Assembly (NCBI GenBank): GCA_900163555.1
Contig: FUHX01000079.1
Span: forward strand, 108,770 to 172,769
Length of the DNA stretch: 64,000 nucleotides
Source of the DNA: Actinomycetales bacterium JB111
GTDB lineage: Bacteria > Actinomycetota > Actinomycetes > Actinomycetales > Actinomycetaceae
Direction: 5' to 3'
The position numbers were made by a program, and so were the translations under genes. Within the stretch, counting starts at the first letter, position 1, and each line of letters starts with the position of its first letter. A model generated the notes under the pieces. That model was not told the DNA's origin and did not search any database. It saw only the letters and a list, made by a program, of their open reading frames with translations. Below are positions 8,083-17,552 of the stretch, piece by piece.

Positions 8083-8988
8083 ATGACCACGTCTCTTCCC
8101 TCGCGCAGCTTCGGATCGGTCTCCGTCGCCATGGCCACCCCGTTCACGACCGAGGGCGATGTCGACATCGACTCGGCCGTGTCGCTGGCCGTCTCCCTCG
8201 TCGACGACGGCTGCGACGCGCTCGTGCTCAACGGCACCACGGGTGAGTCGCCGACGACCCACCAGCCGGAGAAGGACCTGCTCGTGCGCGAGGTCGTGGC
8301 GGCCGTGGGCAGCCGGGCCAAGATCATCGGCGGCGCCGGCTCGAACGACACGGCGCACGCGGTGCGGATCGCGGAGGGCGCCGCACGTTCCGGTGCCCAG
8401 GGGCTGCTCGTGGTCGCGCCGTACTACAACCGCCCCTCGCAGGAGGGCGTGTACCAGCACATCGTCGCCGTCACCGAGGCCACCGACCTGCCCGTCATGG
8501 TCTATGACATCCCGGGCCGCACGGGTGTGAACATCGAGAACGAGACGTTCGACCGCCTCGCCGCGCACGAGCAGATCCTTGCCGTGAAGGACGCGACCGG
8601 CGACGTCCCCGCGGGCTTCGAGAAGATGTCCCGCACGGGGCTCGAGTACTACTCCGGCGACGACGCGCTGAACTTCGCCTGGCTCGCGCATGGCGCCTCG
8701 GGCGTCGTGTCCGTCGTCGGGCATGTGTGCGCTGCCGCGTTCGTCGAGATGGTGCGCGAGGTCGACGCAGGCGACCTGCCCGGCGCGCGCAAGGTCGCGG
8801 CCAGCCTGAAGCCGATCATCTCCGCGATCATGGGTGGCGGCCAGGGCGCGGTCATGGCGAAGCACGCCTCCCACCTCATGGGCCGCATCCCGTCGCCCAC
8901 CGTCCGCCTCCCGCTGGTCGAGGCGCCCGACGACGAGGTCGCCGAGCTGCGGTCCGTCCTCGTCTCCGAGGGGTACCTCCCGGCGTAG
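8083..8988 (+). CDS. dapA: 4-hydroxy-tetrahydrodipicolinate synthase
   Basis: DapA condenses pyruvate with aspartate semialdehyde, the first committed step of diaminopimelate/lysine synthesis. The 301 aa TIM barrel has GTTGESPTTH near residue 51, the catalytic Tyr in MVYDIPGRTG (Tyr141) and the Schiff-base Lys in AVKDATGD (Lys169). YYNRPSQEG is also intact. The ATG at 8083 follows a leaderless-type -10. Together with dapB and dapF, three lysine/DAP genes lie in this window. Confidence 0.96.
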   Translation: MTTSLPSRSFGSVSVAMATPFTTEGDVDIDSAVSLAVSLVDDGCDALVLNGTTGESPTTHQPEKDLLVREVVAAVGSRAKIIGGAGSNDTAHAVRIAEGAARSGAQGLLVVAPYYNRPSQEGVYQHIVAVTEATDLPVMVYDIPGRTGVNIENETFDRLAAHEQILAVKDATGDVPAGFEKMSRTGLEYYSGDDALNFAWLAHGASGVVSVVGHVCAAAFVEMVREVDAGDLPGARKVAASLKPIISAIMGGGQGAVMAKHASHLMGRIPSPTVRLPLVEAPDDEVAELRSVLVSEGYLPA

Positions 8989-9009
8989 CACTGCGCGGCG
9001 GGGGCCCGA

Positions 9010-9441
9010 CTACCGGGTGCGACGACGCAGGAACCTCACCAGGCCGTACACGCCGAGGGCGGCGAGCGGCCAGGTGAGAAAGGCGATCCAGGCCGGCGAG
9101 AACACGTGTTGCCGCGACGCGGCGACGGGCTCGGTGACCAGGCCGAAGGGCCCGGTCCCACCGAGGACGAGGACGACCGGCATCGCCGCCCACGTGGCGA
9201 GCCCCGCGACGAGCGTGACCCACATGAGCAGGGTGTTCGTCCCGCCGACCGGTCGTGTGCCCCTGGCGGTGGCGACGACGTCCGGCACCCACCCGACCGC
9301 CATGAGCGTGAGACCGCCGAGGAAGAGCACCGGGACGAGGCACTCGGCGGTCGTGTCGATGATCCCACCCGCATGCAGCCCGAGCAGGGCCGCGAGGACG
9401 AGCGGCGGTAGGCAGAAGAGCACGACGATCTCGAGCCACAC
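9010..9441 (-). CDS. small multi-pass membrane protein of unknown function
   Basis: About 143 aa with three or four hydrophobic segments (for example LFCLPPLVLAALLG, VLFLGGLTLMAVGWV, TLLMWVTLVAGLATW and WIAFLTWPLAALGVYG) and a basic end RFLRRRTR. No family is recognised. GTG 9441 is chosen because the frame upstream of it overlaps the ABC ATPase gene and has a different composition. It diverges from the ABC exporter genes and converges on dapA. Confidence 0.6.
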   Translation of the reverse strand: MWLEIVVLFCLPPLVLAALLGLHAGGIIDTTAECLVPVLFLGGLTLMAVGWVPDVVATARGTRPVGGTNTLLMWVTLVAGLATWAAMPVVLVLGGTGPFGLVTEPVAASRQHVFSPAWIAFLTWPLAALGVYGLVRFLRRRTR

Positions 9442-9487
9442 CCCGGCTCGGCCCTGCCCGGCGGTCTTCGCGATCGAGGACCTGCGC

Positions 9488-10225
9488 GTGACGCGCGGAG
9501 GGAGGCAGATCCTGCACGGGATCGACCTCACCGTGGGAAGGCCGGGCGGCGCCGCGGAGGTCGTCGGACTTCTGGGGCCCTCGGGCGGTGGGAAGACCAC
9601 CCTCATGCGTGCGGCCGTGGGCGTGCAGGCGCGCGTGAACGGGTCCGTCCGCGTGCTGGGGGAGCGGGCCGGCAGCCCGCGCGTGCGCGGCCGGGTCGGC
9701 TACGTGACGCAGGCGCCCGCCGTCTACGACGACCTCACGGCGGGGGAGAACCTCGAGTTCTTCGGCGCCCTGCTCGGCGGCGGGAGGGAGAGCGCGCGCC
9801 GCGAGCCGCTCGGCGACCGGGTGGGGCGCGCGCTCGCGACCGTGGGCCTGGACGGTGCCCGCAACCAGGTGGTGCGCACGATGTCCGGCGGCCAGCGGTC
9901 CCGCGTCTCGCTCGCGACCGACCTGCTCGGCGACCCGGCCCTGCTCGTGCTCGACGAGCCGACGGTCGGCCTCGACCCGGTCCTCCGCCGGGACCTGTGG
10001 GCCACCTTCCACGACCTCGCGGCGGCGGGCACCGCGATCCTCGTCTCCTCGCACGTCATGGACGAGGCCGACCGGTGCGACCGCATCGCGCTCCTGCGCC
10101 GGGGTCGGCTGCTGGCCACGGGCACGCCGGAGGAGCTGCGGGAGCGCACGGGGACGGTGTCCGTGGAGGACGCCTTCCTCGCCCTCGTGGACGGCGACGG
10201 CGGCACCCCGGGCGGTGCGCCATGA
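9488..10225 (+). CDS. ABC transporter ATP-binding protein (ABC-2 exporter type)
   Basis: A nucleotide-binding subunit that pairs with the next gene. It has Walker A GPSGGGKTT, the signature MSGGQRSR, Walker B LLVLDEPTVGLD and the H-loop SSHVMDEADR. The start is uncertain: homology runs upstream through an in-frame IEDLRV segment (from about 9464), but no ATG, GTG or TTG lies there. GTG 9488 has a good GAGGA (9476-9480) 7 nt before it. The next upstream starts (GTG 9353, ATG 9359) would overlap the opposite-strand membrane gene. The substrate is probably a drug or lipid, as is usual for this family. Confidence 0.82.
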   Translation: MTRGGRQILHGIDLTVGRPGGAAEVVGLLGPSGGGKTTLMRAAVGVQARVNGSVRVLGERAGSPRVRGRVGYVTQAPAVYDDLTAGENLEFFGALLGGGRESARREPLGDRVGRALATVGLDGARNQVVRTMSGGQRSRVSLATDLLGDPALLVLDEPTVGLDPVLRRDLWATFHDLAAAGTAILVSSHVMDEADRCDRIALLRRGRLLATGTPEELRERTGTVSVEDAFLALVDGDGGTPGGAP

Positions 10226-10971
10226 GCCCGCGCGCGACGGCGGCGGTCGCCCGCCGGGTGCTGCGTCAGCTCCGCCGCGACCCGCGCACGGTCGCCCTGC
10301 TGGTGGTCGTCCCGAGCGCGCTCGTCGCCCTGCTGTGGTGGGTCTACTCGGCCCGGCCCGGCCCGAACATGCTCGACTCGATGGGGCCCGCACTCATCGC
10401 GTTCCTGCCGTCCACGATGATGTTCATCGTCACCTCGGTGACCATGCTCCGCGAGCGCACCTTCGGCACGCTCGAACGCATGCTCGCGATGCCCACCGGC
10501 AAGGCGGACATCCTGCTCGGCTACGCGCTCGCCCTCGCCCTCGTCTGCGTGCTGCAGGCCGGCGCCGTCATCGCGGTCGCTGTCTACGCGCTCGGCATGG
10601 AGGTCGGCGGACCGACCTGGGCACTGCTCGTCGTGGCGCTCGCGGACTCCTTTCTCGGCACCGCGCTCGGGCTTGCACTCTCCGCGCTCGCCCGCACCGA
10701 GTTCCAGGCCGTGCAGTTCATGCCCGCGCTCGTCGCGCCGCAGCTCGTCCTCTCCGGGGTGTTCGTCCCGCGCGACGCGATGCCGCCGGTCGCGGAGGCC
10801 GTCTCCACGGTCCTCCCGCTGACGTACGGCGTCGAGGCCATGCAGGGGGTGCAGGCCGGCGCAGCCGGCCGGGTGGCGAGCGGGACGTGGGGCGACGTCG
10901 GCATCGTGGTGGGCATCGCCGTCGGGGTGCTCCTGCTCGGGACGCTCACGCTGCGGCGACGAACCGCGTGA
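10222..10971 (+). CDS. ABC-2 type permease
   Basis: The membrane subunit of 249 aa has six hydrophobic segments and the conserved C-terminal stretch around LSGVFVPRDAMP and VLPLTYGVEAM, typical of ABC-2 exporters of the DrrB type. Its ATG overlaps the ATPase stop as ATGA, so the two are translationally coupled. The gene is followed by rnj after about 65 bp. Confidence 0.85.
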   Translation: MSPRATAAVARRVLRQLRRDPRTVALLVVVPSALVALLWWVYSARPGPNMLDSMGPALIAFLPSTMMFIVTSVTMLRERTFGTLERMLAMPTGKADILLGYALALALVCVLQAGAVIAVAVYALGMEVGGPTWALLVVALADSFLGTALGLALSALARTEFQAVQFMPALVAPQLVLSGVFVPRDAMPPVAEAVSTVLPLTYGVEAMQGVQAGAAGRVASGTWGDVGIVVGIAVGVLLLGTLTLRRRTA

Positions 10972-11023
10972 TCCGGGACGGATCCGCGGCGCGGACCCGT
11001 GGGACCGGGACGCGGAACTCTGC

Positions 11024-11029
11024 CAAGAT
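11024..11029 (+). promoter_or_regulatory. candidate leaderless -10 for rnj
   Basis: CAAGAT preceded by TGC (extended -10 like) ends 6 nt before the GTG at 11036. Confidence 0.4.
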
Positions 11030-11035
11030 GTCCCG

Positions 11036-12718
11036 GTGACACAAGCCAGCACCGAACTCGCCGACCCGCCCGCACTCCAGGACGGCGCCCTGCGCGTCGT
11101 CCAGCTCGGAGGCCTGGCGGAGGTCGGACGTAACATGGCGGTCCTCGAGATCGCCGGTCGCCTGCTCATCATCGACTGCGGAGTGCTGTTCCCTGAGGAG
11201 CACCAGCCGGGCGTCGACCTCATCCTCCCGGACTTCGGGTACATCGAGGACCGCCTGGACGACATCGAGGCCGTCGTGCTCACGCACGGGCACGAGGACC
11301 ACATCGGCGCGGTCCCGTACCTGCTGCGGCTGCGTCGCGACATCCCGCTGTACGGGTCGAGGCTGACGCTCGCGCTCGTCGAGGCGAAGCTCCGCGAGCA
11401 CCGGCTTACCCCCGTGCTGCGCGAGGTCAAGGAGGGCGACCGCCAGAAGGCGGGCCCGTTCGACCTCGAGTTCGTCGCCACGAACCACTCCATCCCGGAC
11501 TCGCTCGCCGTGATGGTGCGGACGGCGGCCGGCAGCATCCTGCACACCGGTGACTTCAAGATGGACCAGCTGCCGCTCGACGGCCGCGTCACCGACCTGC
11601 GCGCGTTCGCCCGCCTCGGCGAGGAGGGCGTCGACATGTTCATGGTCGACTCCACGAACGCGGAGGTCCCCGGGTTCACGGCCCACGAGCGGGACATCGG
11701 CGGCGTGCTCGACCAGGTGTTCGCGCAGGCGGACGGCCAGATCGTCGTCGCGTCGTTCTCCTCGCACGTCCACCGCGTCCAGCAGGTCCTCGACGCCGCC
11801 GCCCTCCACGGGCGCCGCGTGGCCCTCATCGGTCGCTCCATGGTCCGCAACATGTCGATCGCCGCGGACCTCGGCTACCTCGACGTGCCGGACGGCGTGC
11901 TCATCGACCAGAAGAAGATCGACTCGCTGCCGGCGCACAAGCGCGTACTCATGGCCACGGGCTCGCAGGGCGAGCCGATGGCCGCGCTGTCCCGGATGGC
12001 CAACCGCAACCACAAGGTCGAGGTCGGCGCCGGGGACACGGTGATCTTCGCGTCCTCGCTCATCCCGGGCAACGAGAACTCCGTCTTCCGAGTCATCAAC
12101 GGGCTCATGCGCCTCGGCGCGAAGGTCGTCCACCAGGGCAACGCCAAGGTGCACGTCTCCGGCCACGCGTCGGCCGGCGAGCTGCTCTACTGCTACAACA
12201 TCATCCGACCGAAGAACGTCATGCCCGTGCACGGCGAGATCCGGCACCTCGTGGCCAACGGCGCGCTCGCGGTCCGCACGGGGATCGACCCGGCCCGGGT
12301 CGTCCTCGCGGAGAACGGCATGGTCGTGGACCTGGTCGACGGCCGCGCCCGGATCGTCGGCGCCGTCGAGTGCGGGTTCGTCTACGTGGACGGCACGTCG
12401 GTCGGTGAGGTCACCGAGACCGAGCTGAAGGACCGGCGCATCCTGTCCGAGGAGGGCTTCATCGCCATCTTCGCCGTGGTGGACAAGAAGGGCGGCAGCG
12501 TCGTCTCCGGCCCGCACATCGAGGCCCGCGGCATGGCCGAGGCGAACGCGTTCGACGACATCCTGCCCGAGGTCACCTCGGCGCTCGAGGAGGTCGTCGC
12601 CCGCGGGAACGCGGACACCTACCAGATGCAGCAGGCCATGCGCCGCGTGGTCGGTCGCTTCGCGTCGCGGAAGCTGCGCCGCTCGCCGATGATCATGCCG
12701 ACGGTCGTCGAGGTCTAA
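11036..12718 (+). CDS. rnj: ribonuclease J
   Basis: A metallo-beta-lactamase/beta-CASP ribonuclease with endo- and 5'-3' exonuclease activity in RNA maturation and decay. The zinc motif HGHEDH is at residues 84-89, and further family motifs include HTGDFKMD, SFSSHVHR and, in the beta-CASP part, SGHAS and MPVHGEIRHL. The 560 aa length is normal. The GTG at 11036 lies just downstream of a -10-like hexamer. The stop overlaps the convergent GNAT stop by 3 bases. With pnp, this window encodes two major RNA decay enzymes. Confidence 0.96.
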   Translation: MTQASTELADPPALQDGALRVVQLGGLAEVGRNMAVLEIAGRLLIIDCGVLFPEEHQPGVDLILPDFGYIEDRLDDIEAVVLTHGHEDHIGAVPYLLRLRRDIPLYGSRLTLALVEAKLREHRLTPVLREVKEGDRQKAGPFDLEFVATNHSIPDSLAVMVRTAAGSILHTGDFKMDQLPLDGRVTDLRAFARLGEEGVDMFMVDSTNAEVPGFTAHERDIGGVLDQVFAQADGQIVVASFSSHVHRVQQVLDAAALHGRRVALIGRSMVRNMSIAADLGYLDVPDGVLIDQKKIDSLPAHKRVLMATGSQGEPMAALSRMANRNHKVEVGAGDTVIFASSLIPGNENSVFRVINGLMRLGAKVVHQGNAKVHVSGHASAGELLYCYNIIRPKNVMPVHGEIRHLVANGALAVRTGIDPARVVLAENGMVVDLVDGRARIVGAVECGFVYVDGTSVGEVTETELKDRRILSEEGFIAIFAVVDKKGGSVVSGPHIEARGMAEANAFDDILPEVTSALEEVVARGNADTYQMQQAMRRVVGRFASRKLRRSPMIMPTVVEV

Positions 12719-13293
12719 CCCCTCGCCGTCCGCTCCCATCGCGTCTCGCCGTCGACGACGGCATCGGTGGCCCGCATGCCAAGGCTGCGGGCCACCGCCG
12801 TCGATGCGACGTTGTCGGGGTGGATGAAGGCCACGTGGTGGGGGACTCCCGCCTCGACCAGCCAGTCGCGCACGGCGCCCGACGCCTCGGCGGCGAACCC
12901 GTTGCGCTGGTGCGTCGGGGCGATGACCCACGCGAGGTCGGCGACGACGGCGGGGGAGCCCGGCGCCAGATCGGCGTCCCCATCGCCCTCGCCCCCCGCG
13001 CCCACGGTCGCCTGGACGTACCCGACGGCGGCGCCCGTGTCGGTGCGCCGGAGAACCCAGTTCAGCCAGTCCTGCGCGCCGTCCGGTGAGTGCCCGACCG
13101 CCTGGAACTCGTAGCGCCGCGTCAGCTCCTCGATCGTGGGCGGATCTCCGCCGGTGAAGGCGTAGAGCGAGGCGTCCGCGAGGACGTCGACCATCTCGGT
13201 CGCGTGCCCGGTCGAAAGCGGCTCGAGCACGAGCCGGTCCGTGACGAGGCGCGGCGCGGTCAGGCCCGGCCCGGTCGGCCGCTGTCCGGTCAT
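12715..13293 (-). CDS. GNAT family N-acetyltransferase (RimJ-like)
   Basis: The 192 aa product resembles RimJ/RimL-type acetyltransferases: the start LVTDRLVLEPLS, the acetyl-CoA binding area WVIAPTHQRNGFAAEA near residue 125 and the C-terminal VASTAVARSLGMR. The substrate is unknown. The ATG at 13293 overlaps the stop of the aminotransferase gene as ATGA, so the pair is coupled. It converges on rnj with overlapping stops. Confidence 0.82.
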   Translation of the reverse strand: MTGQRPTGPGLTAPRLVTDRLVLEPLSTGHATEMVDVLADASLYAFTGGDPPTIEELTRRYEFQAVGHSPDGAQDWLNWVLRRTDTGAAVGYVQATVGAGGEGDGDADLAPGSPAVVADLAWVIAPTHQRNGFAAEASGAVRDWLVEAGVPHHVAFIHPDNVASTAVARSLGMRATDAVVDGETRWERTARG

Positions 13294-14477
13294 CCTTCGC
13301 ACGCCCGCGCGATGCGGAGGACCGTCTCCTGAACGAGCGGCGCCGTCGTCGCGAGGTTCAGGCGCACGTGGCCGTGCCCGGCCCGGCCGAACGCCGGCCC
13401 GTTGCCCGGGACCACGCCCTGCGCGCGGCACGCGGCACCGGGGCCGTCGCCGAGGCCGTAGGCACCCAGGTCGAGCCAGGCGAGGAACGTGCCCTCGGCG
13501 GGGGAGAGCACGGCCTGCGGCAGGTGCTCGGCCACGAGGCCGGCGAGCTGCGTGTGCCGCTCGTCGAACACCGTCAGCTGCTCCTTCAGCCACGTCTCGC
13601 CCGAGGTGTAGGCGGCGGTCACGGCCAGCACGCCGGGGGTCGAGGCCTCCTTGGCGAGGTACCCGGAGTGGGTGTCCCACTCCGTCGCGGCCGCGGGCGT
13701 CGACGCGATGAGCTGCGCGCACCTGAGGCCCGGCAGGTTGAAGGACTTCGAGGCGGAGGTGGCCGTCAGCGAGTGGGCGGCCGCGACCTCGTTGATCGAC
13801 GCGTAGGGGATGTGGACCTGGCCCGGGCGCAGCACGGACGCGTGGATCTCGTCCGCGAACACCGTGGCGCCCGCGCGGTCGACCACCTCCGCGATCGCCT
13901 CGAGCTCGGCGCGGGAGTGCACGCGGCCCGACGGGTTCTGCGGGTTGCACAGGATGAACAGGTCGCCGGGGCGCAGTGCTGCGGCGAGGGCGTCGAGGTC
14001 ATAGCTGTAGTACCCGGCGTCGTTCGCGAGGGGTACCTGCACGATCTCCACCCCCGAGCGCGCCTCCGCGCCGAAGAAGCTCGGGTAGGCCGGGGTCGGC
14101 AGCACGATGCGGCCGCCGGCGGGCAGCCGACGGACGAGGGCGTGCAGGACGGAGAGGACGTCCGGGAGCAGCCGCACCCGGGCCGGGTCGATCTCGACGC
14201 CGTGCTGCCGGGTGAGGAAGCCCGCCGTCGCCTCCTCGCAGGCCGTGATCACCTGTGGGGAGAGGTAGCCGAACATCTGCCGGTCGACGACGCCGTTCAG
14301 CGCGTCCAGCACGACCGGCGCCGTGCCGATGTCGGACTCGGCGATGAACGTGCCGATCGCGTCCGTCCCGCTCGGCCACGCCACCCGTCCGTCGAGGCCG
14401 CGCAGGTGCGCGATGTCCTCGGCTGCGTCGACGCCCTGGGGATGGGCGGGGCTGAGACGGTCGGCGGGGGTGCTCAT
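13290..14477 (-). CDS. PLP-dependent aminotransferase / C-S lyase, MalY-PatB type
   Basis: A 395 aa fold-type I PLP enzyme. CNPQNPSGR is at about residue 177, ADEIHA at 208-213 and the PLP-binding Lys in SASKSFNLPG at Lys244. The FGYLSP segment and the DEIH motif point to the cystathionine beta-lyase / MalY group rather than to classical aspartate aminotransferases, so a C-S lyase activity is likely but not certain. ATG 14477 excludes a low-quality upstream extension. It is coupled to the GNAT gene. Confidence 0.85.
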   Translation of the reverse strand: MSTPADRLSPAHPQGVDAAEDIAHLRGLDGRVAWPSGTDAIGTFIAESDIGTAPVVLDALNGVVDRQMFGYLSPQVITACEEATAGFLTRQHGVEIDPARVRLLPDVLSVLHALVRRLPAGGRIVLPTPAYPSFFGAEARSGVEIVQVPLANDAGYYSYDLDALAAALRPGDLFILCNPQNPSGRVHSRAELEAIAEVVDRAGATVFADEIHASVLRPGQVHIPYASINEVAAAHSLTATSASKSFNLPGLRCAQLIASTPAAATEWDTHSGYLAKEASTPGVLAVTAAYTSGETWLKEQLTVFDERHTQLAGLVAEHLPQAVLSPAEGTFLAWLDLGAYGLGDGPGAACRAQGVVPGNGPAFGRAGHGHVRLNLATTAPLVQETVLRIARACEG

Positions 14478-14652
14478 GGAGATCGGTGCCTCTATCTTCG
14501 CTCGCTCGCGCGCCCGCGGTCGCGGGCACGCTCGCCATTGTGGCCCCCGCGGGGGCCCGCCGCGCACGCAGCGCGCCGCATGCCCGCTGGGTGGACGCGA
14601 CCTGCGGCCTGTCTCTCGCCCCGGCTTCCGGCCCGACGGCGCTGATGGCGGT

Positions 14653-14658
14653 TATCCT
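14653..14658 (+). promoter_or_regulatory. leaderless -10 for ftsK
   Basis: TATCCT ends 7 nt before the ATG at 14666. This decides the start among several in-frame upstream codons. Confidence 0.5.
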
Positions 14659-14665
14659 GCCGGGG

Positions 14666-17443
14666 ATGGCAACCCGAGCGTCTTCCCCCTCTCGGTCGCC
14701 CCAGAACCCTCGCGGGTCCTCGTCCTCGTCGGCGCGCCCCACGCGTCCGAGGGCGAACTCTGGTGCGGCCTCATCCTCGCGCCGCGGCGGGTCCGCTCGA
14801 GGGACGTCCGACCAGGAAGGGGGCAGCGTGCGCGGCAGACGGTCCGGCGGCACCTCGTCCGGCAACGCGAAGAACACCCCGCGCGGCGGTTCCGGCTCCG
14901 GGCGCTCAGGCTCCGGGGGCGACAGCCCCCGCGCGCCCCGCGCACGGATCCCCAGCGGCTTCCGGAACGACGCGATCGCACTGGGCCTGCTGGCGCTCGC
15001 GATCGTCGTCGCGCTGCGCGAGTGGTTCGGCCTGTCCGGCCTCGCCGGAACGGTCATCCACCACGCCGTCGCCGGCCTCGTCGGCGTCATGGGCCGCCTC
15101 GTCCCGGTCGTCCTCGTCATCCTCGCCGTCCAGCTGTGGCGCGACGACCCCGAGGACCCCGACGACGACGTCCGGCCCCACGTCATCTTCGGCGTCGCCA
15201 TCATGGGGCTCGCCCTCGGCGCCCTCATCCACATCTTCGCCGGCTCGCCGTCGCCGATGGACTCGATCTCCGCCGTCGAGGACGCCGGCGGCCTGCTCGG
15301 CTGGGTGCTCGGCACGCCGCTGAACGCCCTGCTCTCCCCGTGGGGCGCCGTTCCCGTCCTGCTCCTCGTCGGGCTCTTCGGCACGCTCGTCCTCACGGGC
15401 ACTCCGATCCGCGACGTGCCGTCCAAGGTCCGCCGCTTCACCTCGTGGCTGTCCGGCAACCAGGCCGAGGCCGACGACGAGGGCGACGAGACCGGCGGCC
15501 GCAGCCCTCGGCGCGGTCGGGGCAGGCGCGGCCGCGGGGCCGGCGAGACGGAGCTGCTCGAGCACTACCAGGGCGACGAGGCCTTCGACCAGGCCGCCGA
15601 CATCGGCTACGACCCAGCCGGCCCCGGCCCCGCCGTCGAGGAGCCCGAGCTGCGCCCGGCGAACGCTCGGCGCGCGCGACGCCCGAACCCGGTCGAGGTC
15701 GCCATCGCGGCCACCGAGCCCGAGCCGTCGGGGGATGTGTACGAGGAGCCGGAGTCCGACGCCGCGCTGTCGGCCCCGCCGACCACGTCGCTGCCGGCCG
15801 AGGGGCAGCAGCTCACGTTGCCCGAGGGCGAGTACGACCTGCCCGACGAGGCCCTGCTCGAGCACGGCCCGCCCCACAAGGTCCGCTCCGCCGCGAACGA
15901 CCGCGTGGTCGACTCGCTCACCCAGGTGCTCGACGAGTTCGGCGTGGATGCCGCCGTCACGGGCTTCACGCGCGGCCCGACGGTCACCCGCTACGAGGTC
16001 GAGCTCGGCCCCGGCGTGAAGGTCGAGCGCATCACCGCGCTGTCGAAGAACATCGCCTACGCCGTGGCGAGCGCCGACGTGCGGATCCTGTCGCCGATCC
16101 CGGGCAAGTCCGCCATCGGCATCGAGATCCCGAACGCGGACCGCGAGTCCGTGGTCCTCGGCGACGTACTGCGCTCTGGAGTGGCGCGCGCGAGCGACCA
16201 CCCGCTGGTGGTCGGCATCGGCAAGGACGTCGAGGGCGGCTACGTGGTCGCGAACCTCGCGAAGATGCCGCACATGCTCGTGGCCGGCGCGACCGGCTCC
16301 GGCAAGTCGAGCTTCATCAACTCGATGATCACGTCGATCATGATGCGGGCCACCCCGGAGCAGGTGCGCCTGGTCCTCGTGGACCCCAAGCGGGTCGAGC
16401 TGACGATCTACGAGGGCATCCCGCACCTGGTCACGCCGATCATCACCAACCCGAAGAAGGCCGCCGAGGCCCTCGAGTGGGTCGTGCGCGAGATGGACAT
16501 GCGCTACGACGACCTGTCGAACTACGGGTTCAAACACATCGACGACTTCAACGCCGCCGTGCGTGCCGGGAAGGTGACGCCCCCGCCGGGCAGCGAGCGG
16601 CAGGTCTCTGCGTACCCGTACCTCCTCGTGGTCGTCGACGAGCTCGCTGACCTCATGATGGTGGCCCCGCGCGACGTCGAGGCGTCGATCCAGCGCATCA
16701 CGCAGCTGGCCCGCGCGGCCGGCATCCACCTAGTCCTCGCGACTCAGCGACCGAGCGTCGACGTCGTCACGGGCCTGATCAAGGCCAACGTGCCGAGCCG
16801 GCTGGCGTTCGCAACGTCGTCGCTCGCCGACTCCCGCGTGGTCCTGGACCAGCCGGGCGCCGAGAAGCTCATCGGCCAGGGCGACGCCCTCTTCCTGCCG
16901 ATGGGCGCGAACAAGCCCATGCGCGTGCAGGGGTCCTGGGTGGGCGAGAGCGAGATCCACCCGATCGTCGCCCACGTGAAGGCGCAGGCGACGCCGGTCT
17001 TCCGCGAGGACGTCACGCAGCCGACCGCGAAGAAGCAGATCGACGAGGACATCGGCGACGACCTCGACGTCCTGCTCCAGGCCGCGGAGCTCGTCGTCAC
17101 CTCGCAGTTCGGGTCGACGTCGATGCTGCAGCGCAAGCTGCGCGTGGGCTTCGCGAAGGCCGGCCGCCTCATGGACCTGCTTGAGTCCCGCGAGATCGTC
17201 GGCCCGTCCGAGGGGTCCAAGGCGCGCGACGTGCTGGTGCAGCCGGACGACCTCCCCGCCACCCTGGCGATGCTTCGGGGCGAGGACCCGCCCGCGCCGG
17301 CGCCCGCGCCCTCGGCCGCTCCCGATGCGCCGTACGACTCGCCGGCCGCCGTGAGCGACGCGCCGACCGAGGTCGTCTCCCAGGACTGGGACGACGACGA
17401 CGGCGACAGCGAGGACGCCTGGGAGCTCACCGACCGACGGTAG
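14666..17443 (+). CDS. ftsK: DNA translocase FtsK
   Basis: A septal hexameric DNA pump that clears chromosome termini during division. The 925 aa comprise a Ser/Gly/Arg-rich N-terminal 90 residues, four hydrophobic segments (about 105-245), an acidic/Pro linker, the alpha-beta motor with Walker A GATGSGKSS (about 540-550) and Walker B LLVVVDELADLM, and the DNA-reading gamma domain at about 805-865 (TSQFGSTSMLQRKLRVG). ATG 14666 was chosen for the -10 just upstream. It diverges from the PLP enzyme gene. Confidence 0.95.
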   Translation: MATRASSPSRSPQNPRGSSSSSARPTRPRANSGAASSSRRGGSARGTSDQEGGSVRGRRSGGTSSGNAKNTPRGGSGSGRSGSGGDSPRAPRARIPSGFRNDAIALGLLALAIVVALREWFGLSGLAGTVIHHAVAGLVGVMGRLVPVVLVILAVQLWRDDPEDPDDDVRPHVIFGVAIMGLALGALIHIFAGSPSPMDSISAVEDAGGLLGWVLGTPLNALLSPWGAVPVLLLVGLFGTLVLTGTPIRDVPSKVRRFTSWLSGNQAEADDEGDETGGRSPRRGRGRRGRGAGETELLEHYQGDEAFDQAADIGYDPAGPGPAVEEPELRPANARRARRPNPVEVAIAATEPEPSGDVYEEPESDAALSAPPTTSLPAEGQQLTLPEGEYDLPDEALLEHGPPHKVRSAANDRVVDSLTQVLDEFGVDAAVTGFTRGPTVTRYEVELGPGVKVERITALSKNIAYAVASADVRILSPIPGKSAIGIEIPNADRESVVLGDVLRSGVARASDHPLVVGIGKDVEGGYVVANLAKMPHMLVAGATGSGKSSFINSMITSIMMRATPEQVRLVLVDPKRVELTIYEGIPHLVTPIITNPKKAAEALEWVVREMDMRYDDLSNYGFKHIDDFNAAVRAGKVTPPPGSERQVSAYPYLLVVVDELADLMMVAPRDVEASIQRITQLARAAGIHLVLATQRPSVDVVTGLIKANVPSRLAFATSSLADSRVVLDQPGAEKLIGQGDALFLPMGANKPMRVQGSWVGESEIHPIVAHVKAQATPVFREDVTQPTAKKQIDEDIGDDLDVLLQAAELVVTSQFGSTSMLQRKLRVGFAKAGRLMDLLESREIVGPSEGSKARDVLVQPDDLPATLAMLRGEDPPAPAPAPSAAPDAPYDSPAAVSDAPTEVVSQDWDDDDGDSEDAWELTDRR

Positions 17444-17552
17444 ACCGGCGCGGGCGTGCTGCGGCTGAAGAGGTACGCACGTCTGATCCGGTGACTCATT
17501 CCGACGGTACGAACGTTATTGTTTCGTGATCATTGCGCGGCTCCTTCTGAGG

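Noticed and set aside
17507..17527. LexA-like palindrome before the secreted-protein operon
   Set aside because: CGAAC and GTTTCG are separated by 6 rather than 4 nt and one half is imperfect.
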